A stretch of DNA of 64,000 nucleotides, taken from CAVYOE01 sp963770155 (lineage in GTDB: Bacteria; Actinomycetota; Thermoleophilia; Solirubrobacterales; 70-9). How positions within the stretch are numbered: position 1 is the first letter of the stretch; the number at the start of each line of letters is the position of its first letter. The stretch lies in NCBI GenBank assembly GCA_963770155.1, contig CAVYOE010000001.1:1674001-1738000 (forward strand). The letters are read 5' to 3'. This document shows, in pieces, positions 1 to 10,629 of the stretch. The translations under genes and the position numbers were made by a program. Below the pieces are notes generated by a model that worked only from the letters and a program-made list of their open reading frames with translations, searched no databases and was not told where the DNA came from.

Positions 1-636
1 GGAACGTTCACAGTGCGGCTTCGGGTCACTGATCCAAGCGGCGGAACAGCTCAAACGACGGCGGTGGTCACGGTCGGGAACAGGGCGCCAACCGCGACGA
101 TCACCGCTCCTGCTCCGGGGACCGAGTCACGGGGCGGCCAGCCGGTCCTGCTCGGGGCCTCCGGGACGGACCCGGAGGATGGTGACCTGCCGTCATCAGC
201 CTTCCGCTGGGACATCACCGTGGTCCACAAGGGCCACGAGCATCCGCTCAGCGAGGTGACCGGCGCTTCGGCGGCCTTCCGGGCGGTGAGCGATCACGAC
301 GCCGACTCGTACTTCGAGATCGACCTGACCGTGGTCGATTCGCAGGGGCTCGCAACCACGCTGCCGACCGTCGTGGTCCGGCCCGAGACGGTGCCCTTGC
401 GAATCGCCAGCAACCTGAAAGGGGTCCGGCTGAGCTACGGCGGAAAGGGTGTGAAGGCCCCGCGCCGGGTTGATGCGGCGATCGGCTACCGGGCGCCGCT
501 GTCAGCTCCCGAGACGGTCATCCACAAGGGCGTCGCCTACCGATTCGCCAAGTGGTCGCAGGGTGGCAAGCGCGTCCAGATCCACGAGATCCCGGACGAG
601 GCCTCGACCGTGAAGGCGAAGTACAAGCGCGGCTAG
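1..636 (+). CDS. C-terminal part of a secreted PKD/Ig-like protein (5' end outside window)
   Basis: The frame is open from base 1, so the N-terminus lies upstream of the window. The first ~35 residues are the end of a PKD-like beta-sandwich (VRLRVTDPSGGTAQTT, VVTVGNRAP). A second beta-rich domain follows with calcium-site-like acidic stretches (GTDPEDGDLP, SDHDADSYFEI), then a ~70-residue C-terminal module ending KAKYKRG. Similar tails occur on secreted glucose/sorbosone-dehydrogenase-type proteins of soil actinobacteria, but the catalytic part is not in view, so no enzyme function is claimed. Its TAG stop shares CTAG with the stop of the convergent next gene. Confidence 0.7.
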   Translation, partial: GTFTVRLRVTDPSGGTAQTTAVVTVGNRAPTATITAPAPGTESRGGQPVLLGASGTDPEDGDLPSSAFRWDITVVHKGHEHPLSEVTGASAAFRAVSDHDADSYFEIDLTVVDSQGLATTLPTVVVRPETVPLRIASNLKGVRLSYGGKGVKAPRRVDAAIGYRAPLSAPETVIHKGVAYRFAKWSQGGKRVQIHEIPDEASTVKAKYKRG

Positions 637-2150
637 CGCTGCTCGGGCGGCGCCGGGTCGATCAGGACGCCGGGATTGAGGATCGCGCTGGGGTCGAGCT
701 CGGCTTTGGCCGCTCGCAGGGCGTCGGCGAACGGCTCCGGGCGCTGACGGTCGTACCAGGGGCGGTGGTCGCGGCCGACAGCGTGGTGGTGGGTGATCGT
801 ACCGCCGCCCCCGATCACCGCCTCCGACGCCGCCGCCTTGATCTCGTCCCACTGCTCGACCTCGCCGCCGCGGACCGCCGGGGCCAGCACCGTTATGTAG
901 GGGGCGGGCCCGTCCGGATAGACGTGGGTGAAGCGGCAGCTCACCCTGGGAGAGCCGGCGCCGTCACTGGCGGTTCCGCAGACCTCGGCCACCTTCGCCC
1001 GCGCTGCCTCCATCACGTTGGCGTGGAACTCCTCGAAGCGGTCCCAGGTGATCGCGGTCTCGAAGGTGTCGCTCAGCACCCCGCAGGCGACGAAGCCGTC
1101 GCGAAGATAGGGCGCGGCGAGGAACGCATCGCGCCAGGTGCCGACGGCGTCAGAGCCGCCCTGGCCCCGGCGCTCCTCCGGTTCCCCGCCGTGGGCTCGC
1201 GCTATTTCGAGCGCGGTTTCCATCGCTGTCTCAACCGGGTGATGGGGCGACTCGAAGCCAAGCACCAGCAAGGACTTGCCGGGCGGGCCGGCGCCGGTCA
1301 CCTCTGCCTCGGTCGCGTCGAGCAGGCGGCAGTTCGAGGGGTGGAGGCCCGACTGCGACAACTCGCGGACCGCGCCGGCTCCGGCGAGAAAATCGTCGAA
1401 CTCGACGCCGCGAGAGGCCTTGAATTCCGGCCGCGGCTGCACCCGGACCCAGGCCTCTGTGATCACGCCGAGGATTCCCTCCGAGCCCAGCAAGAGCCGG
1501 TCGGGGCTCGGACCGGCACCGGAACCCGGCAGCCTCCGGCTCTGCCACACATCTGAACCACTATTTCCCGCCGGTGTGATCGCCCGGACCGACTCGACCA
1601 GGTCGTCGATGTGGGTGTAGAGAGTCGCGAAGTGGCCGCCGGCGCGGGTCGCGATCCAGCCGCCGAGGGTCGAGTACTCGAACGACTGCGGGAAATGGCG
1701 CAGCGTGAGCCCGTGCTCGCGCAGCTGATCCTCGAGCACCGGTCCGGTCGCGCCGGCCTGGATCCGTGCCGCGCGCGACTCGGCGTCCACCTCCAGCACC
1801 CGGTCAAGCGCGCGCAGGTCGACGCTGACGACGGGACGGTCGTCAGCGAACCTGGGCTCCACCCCGCCGACAACGCTGGTGCCGCCGCCAAATGGGATCG
1901 CCGCCGCGCCCCGTTCGGCGCAGAAGTCGAGGACGGCCTCGACCTCCTCCTCGCTCCGGGGCCTCGCAACCAGGTCGGGCGGATGCTCGAACTCACCACG
2001 GAAGCCGCGGACGACGTCGCGATAGGCCTTGCCGAGCGCGTGGGAGGCGCGCTCATAGTCGTCGTCGAAGCAGATCTCGCCGAGCGACGAAGGCGCCTGC
2101 AGCCTCGAAGGCCTCAAGGACACATCCTCCAGCGACACCGGCTCGCGCAC
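633..2150 (-). CDS. FAD-binding oxidase of the alkyldihydroxyacetonephosphate synthase (AGPS) type
   Basis: VAO-family flavoprotein. An N-terminal FAD-binding domain carries PFGGGTSVVGG and LGGWIATRAGG, and a C-terminal cap carries GGGGTITHHHAVGRDH, the His-rich motif typical of alkyl-DHAP synthases, with a DPSAILNPGVL end. AGPS swaps the acyl group of acyl-DHAP for a fatty alcohol to make ether lipids; bacterial homologues may act on other substrates. The first codon here is GTG. The reading frame continues upstream with family-like sequence (KHWGWGWEEQQPDRAG, FGGEVREP) to about 2249, where the preceding codons are CTC and, further up, CTG at 2277-2279. The true protein is therefore probably ~33-43 residues longer with an unusual or misread start. 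It follows the fused reductase directly, so a lipid role is plausible. Confidence 0.8.
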   Translation of the reverse strand: MREPVSLEDVSLRPSRLQAPSSLGEICFDDDYERASHALGKAYRDVVRGFRGEFEHPPDLVARPRSEEEVEAVLDFCAERGAAAIPFGGGTSVVGGVEPRFADDRPVVSVDLRALDRVLEVDAESRAARIQAGATGPVLEDQLREHGLTLRHFPQSFEYSTLGGWIATRAGGHFATLYTHIDDLVESVRAITPAGNSGSDVWQSRRLPGSGAGPSPDRLLLGSEGILGVITEAWVRVQPRPEFKASRGVEFDDFLAGAGAVRELSQSGLHPSNCRLLDATEAEVTGAGPPGKSLLVLGFESPHHPVETAMETALEIARAHGGEPEERRGQGGSDAVGTWRDAFLAAPYLRDGFVACGVLSDTFETAITWDRFEEFHANVMEAARAKVAEVCGTASDGAGSPRVSCRFTHVYPDGPAPYITVLAPAVRGGEVEQWDEIKAAASEAVIGGGGTITHHHAVGRDHRPWYDRQRPEPFADALRAAKAELDPSAILNPGVLIDPAPPEQR

Positions 2151-2272
2151 CTCGCCGCCGAAACCGAGCCGCTCGTGCGCGGCCGCGGCGATTCCCTCCA
2201 GTCCGGCCCGGTCCGGCTGCTGCTCCTCCCACCCCCAGCCCCAGTGCTTGAGACGGCCCGTCGCGGCCTGCG

Positions 2273-4301
2273 TTACCAGTGCACGCCCCGCATCAGATAC
2301 GCGAAGGCGACGCCCTCGCTCGAGAGCTCCTCGTCCTTGGCCTTCTTGCCGTCCTCCTTTTTGCCTTTGGCCGCACTCGAGTCCGGGAACAGCTTGAAGG
2401 CCGTGTTCAGGATCGCGTCAGAAGCCTTCGGGGCCACGTTGTAGAGCAGCTCCCCGAAGTTGCCGAGCCGCGTAGCGACCTTCTTCGGCTTGTTGATCAT
2501 TGCCTCGGTGATCATCTCGGCGGCCTCTTCGGGGGTAATCGTCGGGAAGGCGTCGTACATCTTGGTGGGGGCGATCATCGGGGTCCGGACCAGCGGCATG
2601 TGGATCGTGGTGATGTGGATTCCGTGGTCGACCACCTCGGAGGCGATGCAGCGGGAGAAGGCATCGAGCGCCGCCTTCGAGGCGACGTAGGCGGAGAAGC
2701 GGGGCGTGTTGGTCTGCACCCCGATCGAGCTGACGTTGATGATGTGCCCGCCCTTCTTCCCTTTCCCTCCCTTGGTCATCGCCGGCATCAACGCCAGGAT
2801 CAGCCGCACGGCGCCGAAGTAGTTGAGCTGCATCGTCCGCTCGTAGTCGTGGAAGCGGTCGTAGGCGAGGGTGACCGAGCGGCGGATCGAGCGCCCCGCG
2901 TTATTGACCAGGATGTCGACCTTGCTGTGCGCATCGAGCACCTCGGCGGCCATCCGCTCGATGTCTTCGATGTCCGAGAGATCGCAGCGGTGAATCTCGG
3001 CCTTACCGCCCTCCTCCTCGATCTCGGCCTTGGTCTCCTCGAGCTTTTCCGGAGTACGCGCGACCAGCAGCACGGTGGCTCCCGCGGCAGCGGCCTTGAT
3101 CGCCGCAGCCTTGCCGATGCCCGAGGAAGCGCCGGTGATCAAGACCACCTTGCCGCCGATCGCCCCCGCGAGCGAGCGGTCCTTGAACAGGTCGGGGTCG
3201 AGGTTGCGCTCCCAGTAATCCCAGAGTCGGTCGGCGTAGCTGGGCAGCGGCGGGACCGAGATCCCGCTTCCCTCGAGCGCCTCCGTGGTGTTGCGGCTGT
3301 CGAAGCTGGTCGGGTAGTTGATGTAGACGAGGACCGAGCGAGGGATGCCGAGGTCGCCGAGGACCTGGTCGGTGATCCGCTTTACGGGCGGCAGCATCTG
3401 GATCCCGCTGCGGACCTGCTTCGGGACCATGTCGAGCATCTTCGAGTCGATCCGCATCGCGGCCTCCGGCGCGTGTGCGGCCCGGGCGAAGGTGTTGATG
3501 ATTTGCCCGGCGCTCATCGGGTTCGGGTCGGTGAGGTGGAAGGCCTTGCCGTCGAGGTCGGGCTGGTGGGCGATGTGGTCCATCGCTTTCGCGACGAAGT
3601 CGACCGGAACCAGGTTGATCTCCTTGCCCTCGATCCCGACGCTGGGCATCCACTGCGGCATCAGCTTGCGCGCCCGCTGCAGCAGCTTGAAGAAGTAGTA
3701 GGGGCCGTCCACCTTGTCCATTTCGCCGGTCTCGGAGTGGCCGACGACGATCCCGGGGCGATACACCCGCCAGGGCACCTCGCACTCCTCGCGCACGACC
3801 GCGCTCGGATTCGTGCTTGGTCTCGAAGTAGGGGTGGTTGTCGACCTTCTCGGCCTCATCGAACATGTCCTCGGTGAAGGTGCCGTCGTAGAGGCCGGCG
3901 GCCGCGATCGAGCTGACCATGTGGAAGTGCTTCGCCTCGACCCCCTCAGCGAGCTCTACCGCGTGCCTGGTCCCCTCGACGTTGGCGACCTTCTGCGATT
4001 CGGCATCGGCGGTCATGTCGTAGATCGCAGCGAGGTGGAAGAAGTGCTCGACCTCGCCTTTGAGCTTCGAGAGGTCCTCGTCGGAGACGCCGAGCTTGGG
4101 CTCGGAGAGGTCGCCGATCACCGGGACGATCCGGTCCTTCTCGGCGCTTCCCGTCTGCGAACCCCACTTGTTTCGCAGCTCCTCGAGTCGGCCGCGCGAG
4201 CCCTCACGGACGAGGACATAGATCGTCCCTTCCCGCTCAAGCAGCAGCTCGACCAGGTGGCGGCCGATGAATCCGGTTGCGCCGGTGACGAAGTAGCTCA
4301 T
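2273..4301 (-). CDS. Two-domain NAD(P)-dependent reductase: epimerase-like (NAD_binding_4) plus SDR, one frameshift
   Basis: Starts MSYFVTGATGFIGRHLVELL, a Rossmann nucleotide-binding motif, with an epimerase/male-sterility-type domain of ~370 residues. It continues into a classical SDR domain (LITGASSGIGKAAA, NNAGRSIRRS, catalytic S and YVASK). This architecture matches mycobacterial fused acyl reductases (AcrA1-like), which reduce fatty acyl-CoA. The frame changes near 3800: coding GAG CGC then an extra G before GTC GTG. Removing one base gives a continuous protein of ~675 residues through HESERVVREECEVPWRVYRPG. The stop is 24 bases from the AGPS-like homology start, so the two look co-transcribed. 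Confidence 0.8.
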
Positions 4302-4443
4302 CCGGACCTCTCCATACGTGCCTGACCCTACCTAACGCCCACTCTCGGCGACGGTCAGAAAAAAGCCGAAATGCCCGCAAATATTCGCGCCTGGGGGACC
4401 CCGCACCAAATCTCCCGGGGCGTGCCGCGTATCATCCGCAGCC

Positions 4444-4731
4444 GTGGCTCTGCACCTCGATCCCGACCAGCACCGCCCGGAGAAGCGGCTCACCGGCGAA
4501 GAGATCTCCCGGGAGGAGCTGCGACCGGCAAGCGCCGCGGCCTCGCTGGCGACCGGGTCGATGATCTGCCCCGAATGCGAGCTGCCGATCTCGGTCGGGA
4601 CACCCCTCCCCGCGGCCTCCACGCTCGCCTGCCCGTTTTGTGATCACGCTGCTCCGGCGCGTACGTTCCTGCGCCGCGACGCGTTCGACGTGCCGTCGAA
4701 CCGCGTCGATCTCGTAGCCCGCTTCGATTGA
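4444..4731 (+). CDS. Small zinc-ribbon protein upstream of photolyase
   Basis: A 95-residue protein from a GTG start. Its second half holds two CxxC knuckles (ICPECELPI and LACPFCDHA, ~23 residues apart), typical of a single zinc ribbon. The N-terminal half is charged and contains HLDPDQHRPEKRL. No function is recognised. The stop codon lies inside TTGA at 4728-4731, where the photolyase TTG start overlaps it, so the two genes are translationally coupled. A DNA- or protein-binding accessory role is possible but unproven. Confidence 0.65.
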   Translation: MALHLDPDQHRPEKRLTGEEISREELRPASAAASLATGSMICPECELPISVGTPLPAASTLACPFCDHAAPARTFLRRDAFDVPSNRVDLVARFD

Positions 4732-6149
4732 GCGTCGGGCTCGTTTGGCTGCGCCGCGACCTGCGGCTCGCCGACAACCCGGCCCTGGCCGAGGCGGTGC
4801 GCCGACATGGCGAAGTACTCCTCTGCTTCTGCTTCGAGGTGGCGCTCACCAACGGGCGCCATTCCTGCGCAGCCCGTAACGCCTACCTGCTCGCATCGCT
4901 GCACGAACTCGAGCGCGAGCTGCGCGAGATCGGCGGCCGGCTCGTATACCGCGAGGGCGATCCGGCGAGCCAGCTGATCGGCGTGGCCAAGGCGATCGGC
5001 GCCGAAACCATCTACTCGAACCAGGACCACACCGCGTACGGGCGCTCGCGCGACCGGCGGGTCGGCCGCGCCGTCACGGAGAGCGGCATCGGCTTCGAAC
5101 AATTCGACGGGATCACCTGCGTCGACGTCGGCGGTGTCGAGAAGGAGGGGGGCGGGCCCTACAAGGTGTTCACGCCCTTCTACCGCACCTGGCGAGAGCT
5201 GCCGCGCCGCGCCCCGGAGCTGCGCCCGCAGCTGATGCGCTCCCCGGAGGTAGCCGACGTGCGAAGCCATGCCCCGTCGGAGTCCCGGCTGCGGATCGAC
5301 GAGGAGGCGAAACGGATCGCTGAGCTCTGGGCGCCGGGCGAGAGAGCGTCGTCAAAGCGGCTTGACGACTACATCAAGCGAATCAGCGGCTTCGAGGAGG
5401 CACGCGACCGGCCCGACCTCGATTGGACCTCGCGCCTCTCGGCGGCACTTCATTTCGGCTGCGTCTCCGCGCGCGGCTTCGAGGAGCGGCTTTCCTCGCG
5501 GCCGGGACGCGGCCGCATGCAGCTTCGTAGGCAGCTGGCATGGCGCGACTTCTTCCTCCATCTCACCCACCACTTTCCGGGAAACCTGCGCCGGGGTTAC
5601 GAGCAGCGGATGCACGGGTTCCGCTGGCGCTGGGACGCGCAGTCGCTGCAGGAGTGGAAGCAGGGCACGACCGGGATTCCGCTGGTCGACGCCGGCATGC
5701 GGCAGCTGCTGGCCGAGGGCTGGATGCACAGCCGCGTTCGGATGGTGACCGCTTCGTTCCTGACCAAGCACCTGCTGGTCGACTGGCGCGAGGGGGAGCG
5801 TCACTTCATGCAGCACCTGATCGATGGGGACGCCGCCTCCAACAACGGCAACTGGCAGTGGGCCGCCTCGGTGGGAGCCGACACGCAGCCCAACTTCCGG
5901 GTGTTCAGCCCCTCGCGGCAGATGGCGCGCTTTGACCCCGATGGCGTCTACGTGCGCCGCTGGGTGCCGGAGCTGGAGGAGTTCCCGATCGAGTACCTGC
6001 CCGAGCCCTGGAAGGCGCCGCAGCAGGTTCAGCGAACCGCCCGCTGCGAGATCGGCACCGACTACCCCGAGCCGGTCATCGACCTGGTCGCTGCACGCAA
6101 CGAGGCGGTTGCGAGATTCCGCTCGCACCTGGAACGTACAAAGTCGTAG
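4728..6149 (+). CDS. phr: Deoxyribodipyrimidine photolyase (class I cryptochrome/photolyase family)
   Basis: 473 residues, normal for bacterial class I photolyases, which use FADH- and an antenna chromophore to split UV-induced pyrimidine dimers. The N-terminal alpha/beta antenna domain opens VGLVWLRRDLRLADNPAL. The C-terminal FAD-binding domain contains QLAWRDFFLHLTHHFPG, GIPLVDAGMRQL, WMHSRVRM and the hallmark NNGNWQWAASVGAD followed by PNFRVFSP. The TTG start overlaps the upstream TGA (TTGA). CPD versus 6-4 specificity cannot be settled by eye; the NGNWQWAAS region resembles CPD photolyases. Confidence 0.93.
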   Translation: MSVGLVWLRRDLRLADNPALAEAVRRHGEVLLCFCFEVALTNGRHSCAARNAYLLASLHELERELREIGGRLVYREGDPASQLIGVAKAIGAETIYSNQDHTAYGRSRDRRVGRAVTESGIGFEQFDGITCVDVGGVEKEGGGPYKVFTPFYRTWRELPRRAPELRPQLMRSPEVADVRSHAPSESRLRIDEEAKRIAELWAPGERASSKRLDDYIKRISGFEEARDRPDLDWTSRLSAALHFGCVSARGFEERLSSRPGRGRMQLRRQLAWRDFFLHLTHHFPGNLRRGYEQRMHGFRWRWDAQSLQEWKQGTTGIPLVDAGMRQLLAEGWMHSRVRMVTASFLTKHLLVDWREGERHFMQHLIDGDAASNNGNWQWAASVGADTQPNFRVFSPSRQMARFDPDGVYVRRWVPELEEFPIEYLPEPWKAPQQVQRTARCEIGTDYPEPVIDLVAARNEAVARFRSHLERTKS

Positions 6150-6151
6150 TG

Positions 6152-6162
6152 TTAATCATTAA
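6152..6162. promoter_or_regulatory. AT-rich inverted repeat just before kgd start
   Basis: TTAAT-C-ATTAA sits 3-13 bases upstream of the ATG of the giant dehydrogenase, in an otherwise GC-rich gap of only 16 bases after the photolyase stop. It could be an operator or simply an unstructured AT-rich leader that keeps the start open. No clear Shine-Dalgarno is present apart from AAGGG abutting the ATG. Confidence 0.25.
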
Positions 6163-6165
6163 GGG

Positions 6166-9100
6166 ATGGCAACAACCGCCACTGTCCAAGTACTGATGCC
6201 GGAGATGGGCGAGTCGGTGACGGAGGGCACCGTGCTCGAGTGGCATGTCTCGGAAGGAGACGAGGTCGACGAAGGCCAGACTCTGGTCGAGGTCTCGACC
6301 GACAAGGTCGACGCCGAGGTCCCCGCCCCGGCCGCCGGCACCGTCGCCAAGATCCTGGCCCAGCCGGACGAGGAGATCGCCGTCGGCAAGCCGCTGGCCG
6401 AGATCAGCCCGAACGGCGCCGGCGGCGGCGAAGGAGGCGGGGGCACCTCCCCCGAAGGAAATCCGCGCGACGCCGCCCAGGCGACTGCCGACAGCCCGAC
6501 CGATGACGGCGGAGGCGCGCCTGAGGGGGACGGTGCCGCCGCCGACGCAACCGCCGCCGCCGACGGCAAGACCGTGGAAATCAAGATGCCGGAGATGGGC
6601 GAATCGGTGAGCGAAGGGACCGTGCTCGAGTGGCACGTGAGCGAGGGAGACTCCGTCGAAGAAGGAGACACCGTGGTCGAGGTCTCGACCGACAAGGTCG
6701 ACGCGGAAGTTCCCGCCCCCGCCGCCGGAACCATTACCGCCATTAAGGCACAGCCTGATGAAACGGTCGCGGTCGGGGACCGTCCTCGCCGAAATGGCAG
6801 CCGGAGCCGGAGGGGGCGGTGGAACCTCCCCCGAAGGAAATCCGCGCGACGCCGCCCAGGCGACTGCCGATAGCCCGACGGATGACGGCGGAGGCGCGCC
6901 TGAGGGGGATGGTTCCACCGCCCCCGCAGCCGACACCGGCAACGGCGCCAGGGCGACCCCCGTCGCCCGCCGCATCGCTCAGGCGAACGGCGTAGACCTG
7001 GGCGCGGTGAAGGGCACCGGCGCCGGCGGCAAGATCACGAAGGCAGACGTGCTCGGCGCCGGCGACGGCGACAGCGACGGCAAGGGCCCCACCGCCCCGG
7101 CGGCCGAAGGCGAGGCAAAGACGCTGCGCGGGCCGGCCGGAATGCTCGCCGAGGCGATGAACGAGAGCCGGACGATCCCGACCGCGACCTCGTTCAGGAC
7201 GCTGGCTGTGGACACCCTCGACGCCAAGCGCAAGGCGCTGAACGGCGTCTTGAAGGAGCGCGGGATGAAGGTCTCCTTCACCCACCTGATCGCCTGGGCG
7301 ATCGTGCGTGCCGCGACCGAGTGGCCCGTGATGGCGCGCGCCTACGAGGAGCGCGACGGCAAGCCGCACGCGATCGAGCCCGGCAGCGTCGGCCTCGGGA
7401 TCGCCGTCGACGTCGAGCGCAAGGGCGGACGCAGCCTGATGGTCCCCTGCATCAAGGACGCCGACCAGCTCGACTTCGCCGGGTTCCACTCCTACTACGA
7501 GGAGCTGATCACGAAGACGAGGGAGAACAAGCTCACCGCCGACGACTTCAAGGGCACCAACATCACCCTGACCAACCCGGGCGGGCTCGGCACGATCGCC
7601 TCGGTCCCGCGCCTGATGACCGGCCAGGGGACGATCGTCGCCTGCCGGCTCGCTCGCCTACCCGGTCGAGTGGGCGCACGCGCCCGAGGAGAAGATCAAG
7701 GCACTCGGGGTCTCGAAGGTGATGACCATGACCAGCACCTACGACCACCGGGTGATCCAGGGAGCGGAGTCCGGGTCGTTCCTGCGCCGGATCGAGGAGC
7801 TGCTTCAGGGCGAGGACGACTTCTACGAGGGTGTCGCGACCGACCTCGAGCTCGATCCTGCGGTCCTCACCGCCGCCCACCCGGCGAGCGGCCTCTGCCC
7901 CGCCGCTTTCGGCCGCGCCTCCGCCTCCCGGCGCGAGCCCGGCAAGGCCGGACAGCGAGCTGCTCCAGGGAGTCCAGGCGGCGACCTCGCTGCTCAAGGC
8001 GTACCGGACCCACGGCCACCTCGCGGCGCGGCTCGACCCGCTCGGCTCCGAGCCAAAGGGCGACCCCGCGATCCAGCCCGAGAACCTGAACCTGACCCCG
8101 GAGCTGATGGGCGAGATCCCGGCCGAGATCCTGCGGATCGGGGTTGAGGGCGAGACCCTGCTCGACGCGCTGCCGCGGATGCGCGAGGCCTACTGCGGCA
8201 CGATCGGGTACCAGATCGAGCACCTCTCCTCCCACCAGCAGCGTATGTGGCTGCGCGAGATGATCGAGACCGGCTGGCACCGCAAGCCGCTCGAGCCGGA
8301 GGAGAAGCGCGCCCTGCTCTCCCGATTGATCGACGTCTTCGGCTTCGAGCGCTACATCGAGAAGGCCTACCTCGGCCAGAAGATGTTCTCGATCGAGGGA
8401 CTCGACGTGATCGTGCCGATGCTCGACGAGCTCTTCGGCATGGCCCACACCGATGGCGCCACCGAATGTGTGATCGGCATGGCCCACCGCGGCCGGCTCA
8501 GCGTCCTCGCCCACAACCTCGGCCGTCCGGTCGACTCGATCTTCGCCGAGTTCGAGGGAGCGAAGGCGATCGAGGCGGTCAAGGCAGTAGCCGCAATCCC
8601 CCACGGCGGCACCGGCGACGTCAAGTACCACTACGGCCACAACGGCACCTACACCCTTCTCGACGGAGAGGAGATCCGGGTCCGCCTCTACCCGAACCCG
8701 TCTCACCTCGAGTTCGTCGATCCGGTCGTGACCGGCGCCGCCCGCGCCGCCCAGACCGAGCGCAAGGGCGACTCGATCGAGCACGACCCGTCGGTCGCGG
8801 TTCCCGTCCTGCTCCACGGCGACGCCGCCTTCCCGGGGCAGGGCGTGGTCGCGGAGACGCTCAACCTGCAGGCGCTGGCCGGCTACGCGACCGGCGGCAC
8901 CATCCACCTGATCCAGAACAACCAGATCGGCTTCACCACCGAGCCGCAGGAGGGACGCTCCACTCCGTGGGCCGCCGACATGGCGAAGGGATTCAACGTG
9001 CCGATCATGCACGTCAACGCCGACGATCCCGAGGCCTGCCTGGCCGCGATCCGCCTGGCGATGGCCTACCGGCAGCGCTGGGGCCGCGACGTCGTCATCG

Positions 9101-10588
9101 ACGTGATCGGCTACCGCCGCTTCGGACACAACGAAACCGACGAGCCCGCCTACACCCAGCCGCTGATGGCGGCCAAGATCAAGGACCACCCGCCGGTCTC
9201 GGAGATCTACGCCGAGCAGCTGGTCAAGGAGGGCGTGGTCAGCCCCGGCGACGTCGAGGCCAAGCGGGACGCGCGCCAGCAGGACGCTGGCCGAGATCCA
9301 CAAGGAGCTGCGGCGGAAGATCGAGGCCGGGCGAGTACGAGGACCCGACCGGCACCGGGACCGGCACCGGCGAGCTCGACCGCAGCGCCTCCCCCGACGT
9401 CGACACCGCCGTCGCAGAGAAGACCCTGCGCAAGTTCAACCAGGAGCTGCTGCGAGGTCCCCGACAGCTTCACCATCCACCGCAAGCTGCGTAAGCCCCT
9501 GCTGAAGCGGCTCGAGGCGATCGACGAGGGCGGGATCGAGTTCGGCCACGCCGAGGCGCTGGCCTTCGCCTCGCTGCTGTCCGAGGGCGTGCACGTGCGG
9601 CTCACCGGCCAGGACACAGAGCGCGGCACCTTCTCCAACCGCCACCTCGTCCTCCACGACGAGAAGACCGGCCTGCGCTACGCCCCGATCCAGAACCTGG
9701 ACGAGGCCAAGGCGCCGTTCGAGCTCCACAACAGCCCGCTGTCGGAGGCCGCCTGCCTCGGGTTCGAGTACGGGTACTCGGCCGCCTCTCCGGAGAGCCT
9801 GATCATCTGGGAGGCCCAGTTCGGCGACTTCGGCAACTCGGCCCAGGTGATCATCGACAGCTTCATCGCCTCAGCCGAGGCCAAGTGGGGCCAGACGGCA
9901 CGGCTGACCCTGCTGCTGCCGCACGGCTACGAGGGCTCGGGTCCCGAGCACTCGAGCGCCCGGATCGAGCGCTTCATCCAGCTCGCCGCCGAGGGATCGA
10001 TCCGGATCGCCAACCCGACTACCGCCGCCCAGTACTTCCACCTGCTGCGCCGCCAGGCCCGGATCCAGAAGGCGCGGCCGATGGTCGTCTTCACTCCGAA
10101 GGGCCTGCTGCGGCTGCCGCGCGCGGCCTCCCGGCTCGAGGAGCTCACCGCCGGCGCCTTCCATTTCGTCCTCGACGACCCGACCGCGGTCGACCGCCGA
10201 GACAAGGTCGAGCGGCTCGTCCTCTGCAGCGGCAAGCTCTACTACGACATCGACGCAAACGAGAAGCGGGAGAAGTCTGAGGACGTCGCGATCGCCCGGG
10301 TCGAGCTGCTCTACCCGTTCGCGAAGGAGCAGATCGCCGAGCTCGATCTCCGAGTACCCGAACCTGAAGGAGATCGTCTGGGCCCAGGAGGAGCCGCGGA
10401 ACATGGGCGCCTGGAGCGTCATGTCACGCCGGCTGCCGGACCTGATCCCGGAGGGTGTCGAGTTCCGCTACGTCGGCCGACCCCCGCGCGCGGCTCCCGG
10501 CGAGGGCTATGCGGCCGCCCACGCCCGCGAGCAGGAGCGGATCGTGCTCACTGCGCTCACTCTCGGCCAGGGCGCCCGGCCTGCGTAG
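6166..10588 (+). CDS. kgd: Multifunctional 2-oxoglutarate dehydrogenase E2-E1 fusion with two lipoyl domains (seven frame breaks)
   Basis: Oxidative decarboxylation of 2-oxoglutarate in the TCA cycle. Reassembled order: lipoyl domain 1 (~5-80) and lipoyl domain 2 (~137-210), each with the lipoyl-lysine motif STDKVDAEVPAP; Gly/Pro linkers; E3-binding domain (~260, PVARRIAQANG); E2 catalytic core (~335-570, with TSTYDHRVIQGAESG); ThDP-dependent E1 (~600-1471) with GMAHRGRLSVLAHNLGRP, HYGHNGTY, SHLEFVDPVV and LIQNNQIGFTT. Frame changes, all consistent with +1, fall near 6777, 7645, 7870-7930, 9283, 9330, 9453 and 10345; removing seven bases gives ~1471 residues with conserved sequence across each joint. 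Classical OdhA/Kgd lacks lipoyl domains, so this copy is unusually self-contained. The E2-E1 linkage itself crosses one break, so two genes remain possible. Confidence 0.85.
6445..6913 (+). repeat. Direct repeat of linker (and preceding lipoyl domain) inside kgd
   Basis: A 90-base stretch at 6445-6534 recurs at 6824-6913 with only a few substitutions, both coding TSPEGNPRDAAQATAD and a Gly-rich end. The offset is 379 bases, that is 126 codons plus the one inserted base near 6777. The two lipoyl domains upstream of each linker are also very alike. This is an in-frame tandem duplication of a lipoyl-plus-linker module, recent enough for near-identity at DNA level in the linker. Confidence 0.9.
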
Positions 10589-10629
10589 AGCCACCCGACC
10601 CTGCGTCCCGTCCCGGCCGCCTCTTCGAG

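Noticed and set aside
2279..3877. 532-codon plus-strand open frame opposite the fused reductase
   Set aside because: Arg/Val/Asp-rich shadow of the minus-strand gene with no domain; the opposite strand has clear SDR motifs.
6166..10588. Programmed +1 frameshifting as explanation for kgd
   Set aside because: Seven sites with different sequence contexts and no shared slippery motif; assembly error is simpler.
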